From: Streptomyces sp. NBC_01260
Lineage (GTDB): Bacteria; Actinomycetota; Actinomycetes; Streptomycetales; Streptomycetaceae
Length of the DNA stretch: 64,000 nucleotides
Direction of reading: 5' to 3'
Assembly: GCF_036226405.1 (NCBI RefSeq)
Contig: NZ_CP108464.1
Span: 682,001 to 746,000, forward strand
Shown here: one piece after another, positions 7,207-15,577 of the stretch
Layout: every line of letters begins with the position of its first letter
Numbering within the stretch: the first letter of the stretch is position 1
Translations under genes and position numbers: made by a program
Notes under the pieces: model-generated
The model's database searches: none
The model's input: the letters and a program-made list of their open reading frames with translations, nothing else
What the model was told of the DNA's origin: nothing

Positions 7207-8127
7207 GTGAAACCTCTGACGCGTTTCGTTCTCTTCGCCGCGCCGATAGCCATCGCCGCCTCCATACTCTTCAACGGCGGTGGCGACGATCCCGAGCTGC
7301 CCGCCGACTCACCCGCGGCTGCGGACCCGGCCGACTCCTCGGTGGGCCCCGATCCGTACGCCGCCGCCAACGACGAGGAACGCCGTCAACTGGACGAGCG
7401 CGTCGCGGCGATGCCGGCCGGGCTGGACGCGCCGGCGAAGCGCGAGCTCGCCTGGAAGCTGCTGGCAAGCTCGGAGAGCTCGACACTGGACTGGCGCGGC
7501 CAGTACGCCACGATCGACGACAACGGCGACGGCACCGGCTACACGGCCGGGATCGTCGGATTCTGCTCCGGAACGCACGACATGCTCACGTTCGTCGAGG
7601 CGTTCACCAAGGACCACCCGGACAGCCCGCTGACGCCGTTCGTCCCGGCCCTGCGCAAGGTCGACGGCACCGGCTCGCACAAGGGCCTCGACCCCGGCTT
7701 CACCGCCGCGTGGAAGAAGTCGGCCACGGACCCGGTGTTCCGTGCCGCGCAGGACCGGGTCCGGGACAAGCAGTACTTCGAGCCGGCCGTGCGGCTGGCC
7801 AAACTGGACGGGCTCGGCACCCTGGGCCAGTTCATCTACTTCGACGCCATGGTGCTGCAGGGCCCCGGAACGGCCCCGGACGGCTTCTACGGAATCCGCA
7901 AGGCAGCGCTGGCCGAGGCCGACACGGTCGACGAGGGCGGCGACGAGAAGGCCTATCTGGACGCCTTCCTGGACGCCGCGCGAGCCGTGATGAAGTCGAA
8001 GAAGAACCAGCACGACACCTCGCGCATCGACACGACGCAGCGGGAATTCCTGTACGACGGCAATCTGGCGCTGAAGCCGCCGCTGACCTGGAAGATGTAC
8101 GGCGAAACGTTCCACGTCGCGTCCTGA
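7207..8127 (+). CDS. Secreted chitosanase, glycoside hydrolase family 46
   Basis: GH46 enzymes cut beta-1,4 bonds of chitosan by an inverting mechanism outside the cell. The 306-residue product has a Sec-type N-terminal hydrophobic segment (RFVLFAAPIAIAASILF) and a linker rich in Pro, Ala and Asp. The catalytic domain aligns well with Streptomyces chitosanases: SSESSTLDW supplies the acid Glu (E90), DNGDGTGYT the base Asp (D108), and the 18-residue spacing between them equals that of the N174 enzyme. GFCSGTHDML and GPGTAPDGFYGIRK are further family signatures. GTG 7207 is chosen; GTG 7201 is an alternative. Confidence 0.93.
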   Translation: MKPLTRFVLFAAPIAIAASILFNGGGDDPELPADSPAAADPADSSVGPDPYAAANDEERRQLDERVAAMPAGLDAPAKRELAWKLLASSESSTLDWRGQYATIDDNGDGTGYTAGIVGFCSGTHDMLTFVEAFTKDHPDSPLTPFVPALRKVDGTGSHKGLDPGFTAAWKKSATDPVFRAAQDRVRDKQYFEPAVRLAKLDGLGTLGQFIYFDAMVLQGPGTAPDGFYGIRKAALAEADTVDEGGDEKAYLDAFLDAARAVMKSKKNQHDTSRIDTTQREFLYDGNLALKPPLTWKMYGETFHVAS

Positions 8128-8211
8128 CGCGGGCGCCCGGTCCGGGCCGGCGGCGCGGCGTCCCGGTTCAGGCCCCCGCCGCAGGCCCCTGTTGACCCGG
8201 GCGGAGCGGGA

Positions 8212-8466
8212 TCACGCCTGGTCGCGTCCGACTCTGCGCAGCCGGTCCCGCTCCTTCTCGGAGAGGCCGCCCCACACGCCGAAGCGCTCGTCGTTGTCGA
8301 GGGCGTAGTCCAGGCAGGCCAGGCGCCCTTCGCAGGCGTTGCAGAGCTGCTTGGCCTCCCGGGTGGAGCTGCCGGGGGCGGGAAAGAAGAACTCGGGCCC
8401 CGCTTGCGCGCACAGCGCCGTCTCCTGCCAGGCGAGAGCGGGGTCGATCGAGGTGTTGATCAGCAT
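8212..8466 (-). CDS. WhiB-like iron-sulfur transcription factor
   Basis: Wbl proteins carry a redox-sensitive [4Fe-4S] cluster and bind the principal sigma factor to control development, stress or resistance genes. This 84-residue member has all four cluster cysteines (C19, C42, C45, C51; pattern C-x22-C-x2-C-x5-C) and the GVWGG turn (63-67), then a basic C-terminus (RDRLRRVGR) for DNA contact. ATG 8466 is used; the upstream part is not conserved in type. It converges on the chitosanase gene. Which Wbl class it belongs to cannot be fixed from the sequence alone. Confidence 0.92.
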   Translation of the reverse strand: MLINTSIDPALAWQETALCAQAGPEFFFPAPGSSTREAKQLCNACEGRLACLDYALDNDERFGVWGGLSEKERDRLRRVGRDQA

Positions 8467-8522
8467 GGGGCACACAGTGCCCTGCCGCGATAAACGACTG
8501 ATCAACGATCCATCAACCAGCG

Positions 8523-8545
8523 GGCCGGGCCGCCGCCACCCGGCC
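8523..8545 (-). terminator. Possible terminator after the VOC gene
   Basis: GGCCGGG and CCCGGCC arms form a 7-bp GC-only stem with a 9-nt loop, 10 nt beyond the stop of the VOC protein gene and upstream of the WhiB gene. It is weak by itself. Confidence 0.35.
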
Positions 8546-8554
8546 GGCGGGCGT

Positions 8555-9340
8555 CTACGCGCTCTTGATCACGGCGAACGGCGCACCGTGGGGATCGGTG
8601 ACGTTGGCGAACCTGCCCACGCCCTCCATCTCCAGCGGCTCCAGTGTGAGCTTGCCGCCCAGCCGCTCGACCTCCGCCGCCGTGGCGTCGCAGTCCTCGA
8701 CCTCGATGTACGGCAGCCAGTGCGGCCCCCTTACCGCCCGTACCGGCACGGCGTCGAGCGGGACGAGCCCGCCGAAGGAGGTCTCTTCGCCGCCGCCCGC
8801 GGTCCGGATCATCGTGTACGAGCCTCCGCCGCCCGGATAGGGCACCTGGCTGCTCTCCCAGCCGAGGACGGCCCCGTAGAACGCCGCGGCGGCCGGGACG
8901 TCGGGGGTATACAGCTCCGCCCAGCAGAGACTGCCGGGGTCCCCGACGACTCCGAGTCCCGCAAGCCCCTTCGGCTGCCAGACGCCGAAGTACGCCCCGG
9001 CGCGGTCGGTGAATCCGCCCATCCGGCCGAACTCCAGCACGTCCATCGGGGCGAACAACGCCTTCCCGCCCGACTTCTCCACCACCCGCGCGGTGGCGTC
9101 GGCGTCCGACGACTGGAAGTACACCGACCACGACGGCTTCGCCTGCTCCTCGGTGACCGTCATCACGCCCCCGACGGACTTCCCGTCCAGCGTGAACATC
9201 CCGTACCCACCGGTCTCGGGCCCCCCGGCCTCGTACCCCCAGCCCAGGAGGGCGGTGTAGAAGGCCGTGGCCCCATCGAGATCCGGGGTGCCGAGATCCA
9301 TCCAGTTGGGGGCTCCGTCAACAAAACGGGTGGTGAGCAT
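8555..9340 (-). CDS. Two-domain VOC (glyoxalase/bleomycin-resistance fold) protein
   Basis: The 261-residue protein consists of two vicinal-oxygen-chelate modules. The first (about 10-130) begins PNWMDLGTPDLDGATAFY; the second (about 135-260) begins CWAELYTPDVPAAAAFYG. Both keep the FYxxLLGW/FYGAVLGW beta-alpha pattern and a closing TDP or TDR strand. Members of this group in Streptomyces are often annotated as hydroxylases, but the substrate is unknown. ATG 9340 has GGAG at good distance. It stands alone on the minus strand, separated from the sulfur operon by a strong terminator. Confidence 0.85.
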   Translation of the reverse strand: MLTTRFVDGAPNWMDLGTPDLDGATAFYTALLGWGYEAGGPETGGYGMFTLDGKSVGGVMTVTEEQAKPSWSVYFQSSDADATARVVEKSGGKALFAPMDVLEFGRMGGFTDRAGAYFGVWQPKGLAGLGVVGDPGSLCWAELYTPDVPAAAAFYGAVLGWESSQVPYPGGGGSYTMIRTAGGGEETSFGGLVPLDAVPVRAVRGPHWLPYIEVEDCDATAAEVERLGGKLTLEPLEMEGVGRFANVTDPHGAPFAVIKSA

Positions 9341-9441
9341 GGTGCTCTCCTTCGGTGGTCCGTTCTCGGACACATTGGGGTTCCTCCCCATGTGTCCGAG
9401 TCTTGCACCGGGCACGGACAACCGCAGTCCGTCAGCCACCG

Positions 9442-9474
9442 TCCCTCCCACGGTGCCCTGCACCGTGGGAGGGA
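9442..9474 (-). terminator. Terminator of the organosulfur operon
   Basis: TCCCTCCCACGGTG (9442-9455) and CACCGTGGGAGGGA (9461-9474) form a perfect 14-bp stem with a 5-nt loop, 6 nt past the stop of the flavin monooxygenase gene. Confidence 0.85.
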
Positions 9475-9479
9475 GCCCC

Positions 9480-10553
9480 TCAGCGTGTGACGTCCAGCGC
9501 CGGAAGCACCGTCTCGGCCACCCTGTAGGCCTCTTCCAGCAGCGGGTTGCCGGAGAGGATGAAGGTGTCCACACCCAGGTCCTCGAACTCCTTGAGCCGT
9601 TCGACGACCTGCGCGGTGGACCCCACCACGGCCGTTCCGGGGCCGGGGCGGAAGAGACCCATGCCCGGCCACATGTTCGGGTGCACCTCCAGCTCCCGGG
9701 CGTGCGCGGGGACCTTGCCGCCGTGCTGGCGGAACTGCCGCTGCCAGCCCACCCCGTCCTCGCCCGCCCGGTTACCGAGCTGACGGGCGTACGTGGCGTC
9801 GCTCGTGACGTCGAGGAGCCGGTCGGCCGCGGCCCAGGCCTCGTCCTGCGTGTCCCGGACGATGAGGTGCAGCCGCAGCCCGATCCTGAGCGTGCGGCCG
9901 TACGCGGCGGCCCGCGCCCGGACCGTGTCCAGCTTCTCCTTCAGCAGGTGCGGGGGCTCGCCCCAGGTCAGGAAGACATCGACGTGTTCGGCCGCCATCT
10001 CGATGCCGGGGCCGGACGAGCCGCCGAACCAGAGCGGGATGTGCGAGTCCTGGACCGGCTTCAGCTCGCGGAAGGAGGAGCCGGCGTTCTTCAGGTCGTA
10101 GAAGCGGCCCTTGTGGTCGAACACCTCACCGGCCGTCAGCCGCTTCACGATCGACCAGTACTCCGCGCTCAGCTCGTACCGTTCGTCGTGCTCCACATGG
10201 AGGCCGTACTCCTGGAGGGATTTGGTTGAACCATTGACCACATTGAAGCGCAGCCGGCCTCCGAAGAGGGTGTCGAAGCTGAGCGCCATCTTGGCCAGCA
10301 GGGTCGGAGAGATGAGCCCGGGGTGGACGGCGAGCAGCGGCTTGAAGCGGGTGCTGGTCGACGCGGCGAGCGCGCTGCCGAGCGGCCAGACGTCGTACAG
10401 GTCGGTGGCGAGCAGCGCACCGCTGTAGCCGAGCCGCTCGACCGTTCCGGCCAGCTGGGCGAGATAGCCCAGGTCGACCGGGCGCCGCCCCTCGGGTTCC
10501 CAGGGATAGGAGCCCTCGCGCGGGATGATGTACCAGAGGACTTCGGTCGCCAT
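9480..10553 (-). CDS. LLM-class flavin monooxygenase, SsuD-like
   Basis: This 357-residue TIM-barrel enzyme of the bacterial luciferase family resembles alkanesulfonate monooxygenase SsuD. That enzyme uses FMNH2 and O2 to cleave a sulfonate into aldehyde and sulfite. Supporting features are the start VLWYIIPREGSYP, the strand GALLATDL, RLRFNVVNG, the insertion region NAGSSFRELKPVQDSHIPLWFGG and the C-terminal FILSGNPLLEEAYRVAETVLP. It is the last gene of the sulfur operon, 4 nt after the binding-protein gene. No flavin reductase is encoded in the window, so FMNH2 must come from elsewhere. Substrate is inferred from context. Confidence 0.88.
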   Translation of the reverse strand: MATEVLWYIIPREGSYPWEPEGRRPVDLGYLAQLAGTVERLGYSGALLATDLYDVWPLGSALAASTSTRFKPLLAVHPGLISPTLLAKMALSFDTLFGGRLRFNVVNGSTKSLQEYGLHVEHDERYELSAEYWSIVKRLTAGEVFDHKGRFYDLKNAGSSFRELKPVQDSHIPLWFGGSSGPGIEMAAEHVDVFLTWGEPPHLLKEKLDTVRARAAAYGRTLRIGLRLHLIVRDTQDEAWAAADRLLDVTSDATYARQLGNRAGEDGVGWQRQFRQHGGKVPAHARELEVHPNMWPGMGLFRPGPGTAVVGSTAQVVERLKEFEDLGVDTFILSGNPLLEEAYRVAETVLPALDVTR

Positions 10554-10557
10554 GTCG

Positions 10558-11445
10558 TCACACCGCCTTTTCCGCGGCCGGGCGGACCCGGGCGTGGTCG
10601 ACGGTGACCGGCCGCTCGATGAAGCCGGTGCGGTGGAAGATGTCGGCGGCCTCCTGCTGCTCGGCGATGAACGCGTCCGTGACCGGTTCGATCGTCCAGG
10701 GCAGGGATTCGAGCGCGGTCTCCCAGTCGTCCGCCGATCCGCCCAGATCGGCGGAGGCGATCTCGGCCGCCTGCCGGGGGTGGGCCGCCGCCCATTCGTC
10801 GGCGCGGCTCAGCGCCCGGGTCAGTGCCTCGATGACCTCGGGCCTGGATTCCGCGAGGTCCCGGCGGGTGAAGAAGACGGAGCGGTCGCTGATGACGTCG
10901 CCGGTACGGATCAGGGTCCGCAGGCCGCCGGTGCGCCGGGCGGCGGCCAGCCGGTCGCCCTGGGCGACCCAGGCCGCGATCTCTCCCGTGCGCACCAGCT
11001 GTTCGCTGTCGTCGTTGCTGCGGACGGCGGTGATGTCGTCGGCGTAGGACAGCCCGGCGTCGTCGAGGGCCTTGGCGATCAGATGGGTCTGCCAGGAGCC
11101 GATCGCGAGGTGCACGGTCGAGCCCTTGAGGTCGGCGACCGTGCGCACCGGGCTGTCCTCGGGGACGAGGAGCGCGCCGTGTTCGGGGCGGGGGGCGGAG
11201 ACCGCGGTGTAGACGATGTCGTGGCCGGCGGCCTGGGCGGTGATCGGCGGGGTCGATCCGGTGCCGCCGAAGTCGATGACGCCCCGGGTCAGGAGCTCAC
11301 CGGTACGCACGCCGTTGGTGTACGGGTGGAAGACGACGGTCTCGCCCAGCGGGGCCAGCTCCTCCTGGGCGAAGCCCAGACGAGAGAGGTGGTACAGGTG
11401 GTAGAGGGACGGGTTGCTGCTGTGGACACCGATGGTCAGGGTCAT
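10558..11445 (-). CDS. SsuA/NrtA-like binding protein without signal peptide
   Basis: The 295-residue protein has the NMT1/SsuA periplasmic-binding fold: MTLTIGVHSSNPSLYHLYH, then GVIDFGGTGSTPPITAQAAG, a DLKGSTVHLAIGSWQTHLIAKALDDAGL lobe and a C-terminal helical part. It starts directly in the first strand, so there is no signal peptide or lipobox. It may be a cytosolic sensor or enzyme, or bind substrate on the inner face. Its ATG directly abuts the ssuB-like stop. A second, exported binding protein is encoded upstream in the operon, and a third related protein is DszB-like, so the fold occurs three times here. Confidence 0.82.
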   Translation of the reverse strand: MTLTIGVHSSNPSLYHLYHLSRLGFAQEELAPLGETVVFHPYTNGVRTGELLTRGVIDFGGTGSTPPITAQAAGHDIVYTAVSAPRPEHGALLVPEDSPVRTVADLKGSTVHLAIGSWQTHLIAKALDDAGLSYADDITAVRSNDDSEQLVRTGEIAAWVAQGDRLAAARRTGGLRTLIRTGDVISDRSVFFTRRDLAESRPEVIEALTRALSRADEWAAAHPRQAAEIASADLGGSADDWETALESLPWTIEPVTDAFIAEQQEAADIFHRTGFIERPVTVDHARVRPAAEKAV

Positions 11446-12204
11446 TCAGATCACTCCGGCTTCGGCACGGTCGGGGGATGGGATGGGCTTCGGGGCGGTC
11501 TCGACCCCGAGGTCGTCGAGCAGGCGCCGGCGCAGGGACGCGAACGCGGGATCGCCGGGGTCGCGCGGCCGGGCGACATCGACGGTCTCGTCGGTGACGA
11601 GCCGCCCGTCGCGCAGGACGGCGACCCGGTCGGCCAGCCGTACGGCCTCGTCGACGTCGTGGGTGACCAGCAGAACGGCCGGCCGGTGCCGGCGGCACAG
11701 CTCGCCGACCAGGTCCTGCATCTTCAGCCGGGTCAAGGCGTCGAGCGCGGCGAACGGCTCGTCGAGCAGCAGGAGTTCTGGTTCACGCACCAGGGCTCGG
11801 GCGAGTGCCACGCGCTGGGCCTCACCCCCGGAGAGAGTCCCCGGCCAGGCCTCGGCGTGACGTTCCAGACCGACCTCGGCCAGTGCCCGGAGCCCGTGCG
11901 CGGACCGGCTGCGCGGCAGCGCGACCGTCACATTGGCGAGGACCTTCTTCGAGGGGACGAGGCGGGGCTCCTGGAAGACGACGGTGCGGGCCTCCGGAAC
12001 GAGCACCTCTCCCCCGTCGGCACCGTCGAGAGCGCCCAGGATCCGCAGCAGCGTCGTCTTGCCGCTGCCGCTGGCGCCCAGCAGGGCGACGAACTCCCCG
12101 CGGGCGATGTCGAGCCGCAGTCCGTCGAGGACGGCCCGGTCGCCGAAGACCCGGCGCAGGCCCCGTACCCGTACGGCGGGGGCGGAGGTCGTACGGGCGG
12201 TCAT
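11446..12204 (-). CDS. ABC transporter ATPase, SsuB-like
   Basis: This is the ATP-hydrolysing subunit (252 residues) of an aliphatic sulfonate/taurine-type importer. Walker A is GASGSGKT (43-50), with a Q-loop in VVFQEPRLVP, signature LSGGE, Walker B LLLLDEP and H-loop THD. The EPRLVP and DVDEAVRLADRV segments are typical of the SsuB/TauB/NrtD group. It overlaps the permease gene by 4 nt (ATGA), and its stop touches the start of the cytosolic binding protein, so the three are translationally coupled. Confidence 0.92.
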   Translation of the reverse strand: MTARTTSAPAVRVRGLRRVFGDRAVLDGLRLDIARGEFVALLGASGSGKTTLLRILGALDGADGGEVLVPEARTVVFQEPRLVPSKKVLANVTVALPRSRSAHGLRALAEVGLERHAEAWPGTLSGGEAQRVALARALVREPELLLLDEPFAALDALTRLKMQDLVGELCRRHRPAVLLVTHDVDEAVRLADRVAVLRDGRLVTDETVDVARPRDPGDPAFASLRRRLLDDLGVETAPKPIPSPDRAEAGVI

Positions 12205-13085
12205 CGGGCCACTCCCTGCGGGGTGCGCCAGGGCATCAGCACGCGTTCCAGCAGCCGTACCAGGATGTCGGCGGTCAGTCCCAGGAGCCCGTAGACGAGG
12301 ATGCAGACGGCGAGGATGTCGGTGCGGGCGTAACTCTGGGCCTGGGACATCAGATAGCCGATCCCGGCGGTGGCGTTGATCTCCTCCGCGGCGATCAGCG
12401 CGATGACGCTGAGTGTCATGGAGAGCCGCAGCCCGGCGAGCAGGGACGGCAGCGCGCCGGGAAGGACGACTTCGCGGACGAGGGCGAGGCGGCCCATGCC
12501 GAAGCTCCGCATGGCCTCGATGAGTTTCGGGTCGGTGTTACGCACCCCGCTCGATGTCGACACGTACATCGGGAAGGTGGTGGCGACGGCGATGAGCAGG
12601 ATCTTGGCCGTCTCGTTGATCCCGAACCAGACCATGAACAGCGGCACGAGGGAGAGGAAGGGGATGGTGCGCAGGGTCTGGAGCGAGGAGTCGAGGAGTT
12701 CGTCGCCGAGCCGGGTGAAGCCGGTGGTGATGCCGAGCGTCAGCCCGGCGGCGAGGCCGATCAGAAGGCCGAGTCCGGAGCGGGTGAGGGAGGTGGTGAG
12801 GGCGTCCGGCAGCTGTCCGTTGCCCCACAACTCGCCCACGGCCCGGAGAACTTCGCCGGGGGATGCCAGTACGTCGGCGGTGAGCAGTCCGGTCGCGGAG
12901 GCCACCCACCACAGGGCCAGCAGTGCCACCGGACCGATGGTGCGGACGGTGAGCGCGTAGCCCCGGCTGCGGGCACTGCGGAGCTGGGGGCGCGGCACGA
13001 CGAGGCCGGCGGGCGGGGCGGTCGTTCCGCTCGGCCCGACGCGCCGCCGGACGGGTCCGGCCGGTTCGGCGGTGGTGTCGCTCAT
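12201..13085 (-). CDS. ABC transporter permease, SsuC-like
   Basis: This 294-residue inner-membrane subunit has about six transmembrane segments. The first begins near VALLALWWVASATGL, after a cytosolic Pro/Arg-rich start. The binding-protein-dependent permease loop is clear (EAMRSFGMGRLALVREVVLPGA, with the conserved EA...G), as is the C-terminal GIGYLMSQAQSYARTDI stretch common to SsuC/TauC. Its ATG overlaps the TGA of the binding-protein gene. It forms the channel for organosulfonate import with the SsuB-like ATPase. Confidence 0.92.
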   Translation of the reverse strand: MSDTTAEPAGPVRRRVGPSGTTAPPAGLVVPRPQLRSARSRGYALTVRTIGPVALLALWWVASATGLLTADVLASPGEVLRAVGELWGNGQLPDALTTSLTRSGLGLLIGLAAGLTLGITTGFTRLGDELLDSSLQTLRTIPFLSLVPLFMVWFGINETAKILLIAVATTFPMYVSTSSGVRNTDPKLIEAMRSFGMGRLALVREVVLPGALPSLLAGLRLSMTLSVIALIAAEEINATAGIGYLMSQAQSYARTDILAVCILVYGLLGLTADILVRLLERVLMPWRTPQGVAR

Positions 13086-14103
13086 GTCAGCTTCCCGATG
13101 TCCAGCAGGTGCGCGGCGACATCGACCTCGGACTCGGTGACCTTCTGCTCCGCGTAGAACGCGGCGACGGCCTTGAAGCGTTTCGTGTCCTGCGGGCCGA
13201 TGGGCTCGACCGTGCCGCCCTTGGCGGTGAACTCCATCTGGACCGCCTTGGCCTTTCCGGTGACGGCGGTCGGGCCGACGTCCGTGAAGACATTGAGGTA
13301 CGCGGCCGGGTTCCGCTTCTCCTTGGCACCGGCCTCGTGGAGGTACTGGTAGAGGGCCTTCACGACCTCCGGGTGCTGCTCGGCGAAGTCGGTCCGTACG
13401 GCGTTGAGGCTGTAGTTGTCGGAGCCGATCGCCGCACCGTCGGCGACGAAGTGCGCCTTTCCGCTGCCGATCTCGGCGACCGCGTAGGTGGCCCAGACGG
13501 CCCAGGCGTCGACCTTTCCGGCATTGAAGACCGCCGCGGTCTGATCGGGCCGCAGATAGACCCGGGTGACCTTGTCCGCCGGGACGCCGGCCTTGGCGAG
13601 GGCCTTCAGCAGCAGGTACTCGCCCGTGCCGCCCTGATTGACGGCGACCTTCCTGCCGACCAGATCCGCGACCGAGCCGATCCCCGAGCCGTTCCTGACG
13701 AGGATGCCCTCCCCCGCCGCGTCCGGGGCCACGGCGGTGAAGAACTTGAAGCCGGGCCGCTGGGCGAGCGAGGTGATGCCGGAGGTGATGGAGCCGGTCG
13801 CGATGTCCAGCTGGTCGGCGTTCATCGCCTGGGCGGCCGGGGCGAAGGGGCCGGCGCTGCCCGTCCACCGCACCTCGGCGCCCACCGCGGACAGGGCCTT
13901 GTCCAGGCTGCCGTCCTTCTTGCCGAGGGCGAGCACACCCGAGTTGCCGGGGTCGGGATGCGGACGGACACGGTGGCACCGCCGCCGGAACCCGTGCCCG
14001 CGCCGTCTGCCGCCGAAGTCCCGCAGGCGGTGAGGGCGACGAGCGCGGTGATGCTGAGGAGCGCCGGAGCGAGCGTCGTACGCAGTGATCGGGGGAGATT
14101 CAT
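13082..14103 (-). pseudogene. SsuA-like substrate-binding lipoprotein, frameshifted
   Basis: The start, in one frame, is a lipoprotein signal peptide with lipobox LTAC (Cys27) and a Gly/Ser linker ending SVRI. The rest, in another frame, is a full NMT1/SsuA-type domain (DPGNSGVLALGKKDGSL through the end GKLT). The break lies at a run of three G on the plus strand (13955-13957). One more G there would read VRIPDPGNSGVLA and restore a protein of about 340 residues. So one base is missing, by mutation or sequencing error. The body shows no further damage, which favours a recent event or an error. It would capture sulfonates for the SsuC/SsuB-like transporter. Confidence 0.8.
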
Positions 14104-15128
14104 GGTGAGGGGGTCCTCTGTGCTCTTGGGGTGGAAGTACGGCGGGCCAGCTCGGTCGCGCGGCGCAGGGGTTCGGGGTCGGCCCAGGCCGCGACGTCCA
14201 CGGGCTCGGGCAGGAACCCGTGGGCGCGCAGCCCGGCCTCCTGCGCGGCGAGCAGGTCGAGGCGTTCGGCCGGCAGCCCGGGGTGGAGGGTGAGATGGGT
14301 GCCGGGCCGGTAGGCCCCGGCGACTCCGTCGGCCCCCGCCCCGGTCTCCGCACCGAGGATGCGGTCGACCTCGGCGGGCTGTCCGGCGGCCCAGTCGGCG
14401 GCCCTGAGCAGCACGGCGAGGAAGCGGTCGACGAGGCCGGGATGGTCGTCGAGGAGCTGCTGGTGGACGGTGATGGGGCGCGGGGTGCCGTTGTTGACCC
14501 GGAACCGGGGATCGGGCAGTTCGTCGAGCTCGACGGCCACCTCCGCACCGGCCCGGCGGGCCGCCTCGACGGCCAGCGCGCCCTTCACGTACACGGCGTC
14601 GACGTCACCGCGCCGCAGCGCGGCCAGTTCGGCCGCCCACTGGCCCTGGTGTCCGGCGGCCGGTACGTCGACGGGCACGGCGTCGTCGAGCGCCAGCCCG
14701 GCGGAGGCGAGCGCCCCCTCGAAACCGCGCAGTGCCATGGCCCGCCAGAAGTCGATGGCGATGTCGTGCTGCGGCACGGCGAGCCGAAGCCCGCGCAGTG
14801 CGGCGGCGCCCCGGATCGCGGAGCCGGGCGCGACCAGCACGGTCTGCCGTTCCTCGATCCAGGTGAGCCCGACCAGCCGGGTCCGCTCGCCACGCGAACG
14901 GGCCCACAGGGCGGGCACGTTGCCGCCCTCCCGGAAGAGTCCTGGCAGGGCGTGGGTGTAGTGCGCGGCGCGGTCGGCGTCCGGGGCGGCCTCCTGGAGG
15001 GAGCGCACGGCGATGCCGTCGGCGGCGAACTCGTCGGTGAGCCAGTGCCGGTCGGCGGCGATGCCGGTGGCGGTGGGTACGGGACAGCGGGTGAACCAGA
15101 GCGTCCGGGGCAAGGCGGCGTGCGTCAT
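14100..15128 (-). CDS. DszB-like sulfinate desulfinase / SsuA-fold protein
   Basis: DszB removes sulfite from 2'-hydroxybiphenyl-2-sulfinate, the last step of dibenzothiophene desulfurisation. The 342-residue product shares its binding-protein fold and three active-site elements: the nucleophile region RCPVPTA (Cys15), then AAHYTH (His56) and LFREGG (Arg66). The His-Arg spacing of 10 equals that recalled for DszB C27/H60/R70. Also alike are RTRLVGLTWIEERQTVLVAPGSAI and DVDAVYVKGALAVEAA. No signal peptide is present, so it is cytosolic. First structural gene of the sulfur operon; its stop overlaps the next ATG. The true substrate is unknown; a plain binding protein is the alternative. Confidence 0.72.
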   Translation of the reverse strand: MTHAALPRTLWFTRCPVPTATGIAADRHWLTDEFAADGIAVRSLQEAAPDADRAAHYTHALPGLFREGGNVPALWARSRGERTRLVGLTWIEERQTVLVAPGSAIRGAAALRGLRLAVPQHDIAIDFWRAMALRGFEGALASAGLALDDAVPVDVPAAGHQGQWAAELAALRRGDVDAVYVKGALAVEAARRAGAEVAVELDELPDPRFRVNNGTPRPITVHQQLLDDHPGLVDRFLAVLLRAADWAAGQPAEVDRILGAETGAGADGVAGAYRPGTHLTLHPGLPAERLDLLAAQEAGLRAHGFLPEPVDVAAWADPEPLRRATELARRTSTPRAQRTPSP

Positions 15129-15271
15129 GGGGTGTTCCCGAGGATCGGTGAAGCGGGGGGGGCGGGCGTGGCGCGTACGTCCCGGATCAGGACAGCGCGT
15201 ACCGCAAGGGCGCGGCCCCGAGCCAAGGCGACGCGGGAGGCCGGGGGAAGGGCAGGGGGAGGGTGGAGAGG

Positions 15272-15382
15272 TCAGCGACAGGCGGCGCTGGACACGCGGG
15301 CCAGGTCGATGTGACGGCGCAGCGTGAGGGCGAGCGGGACCGGAGCGGCGTGGGCGGGGGTCGCGGTTCGGCGGCCGGCCAT
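15272..15382 (-). CDS. Sulfur-type leader peptide (uORF), 36 aa
   Basis: The 36-residue peptide ends RRHIDLARVSSAACR. Short leader peptides with an RRHxDLxR...SAxCR tail recur upstream of sulfur-assimilation and transport genes in Streptomyces, and in related actinobacteria Cys-rich uORFs attenuate such operons when cysteine is plentiful. Here the penultimate codon is Cys, the start ATG 15382 has GGGAG upstream, and the peptide lies 143 nt before the DszB-like gene in the same direction. It probably couples operon expression to cysteine supply; the mechanism is inferred. Confidence 0.7.
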   Translation of the reverse strand: MAGRRTATPAHAAPVPLALTLRRHIDLARVSSAACR

Positions 15383-15577
15383 GGCACTGCTCCCTTCAAC
15401 TCGTCGGTGGTGACGGGCCGCAGCCTGCCACGGACAGGATCCGGCCCACAACTCGCCTCCCATGATGTGGGACGGAGCATGAACGCAGTGTTTCCCGGGA
15501 ACGATTGATGCCTGTACGCCTCCCGTAATGTGGCAATCTCAGGCACCGCATTCCTCACGAGCGGAGAGTGAGCCCCC

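Noticed and set aside
9442..9474. Perfect hairpin considered as an operator or insertion-element end
   Set aside because: Its place 6 nt before the operon's 3' end, short loop and lack of target duplication fit a terminator.
10525..13157. Long plus-strand frames opposite the SsuBC-like genes
   Set aside because: Shadow frames; the minus strand carries ATPase and permease motifs and coupled starts.
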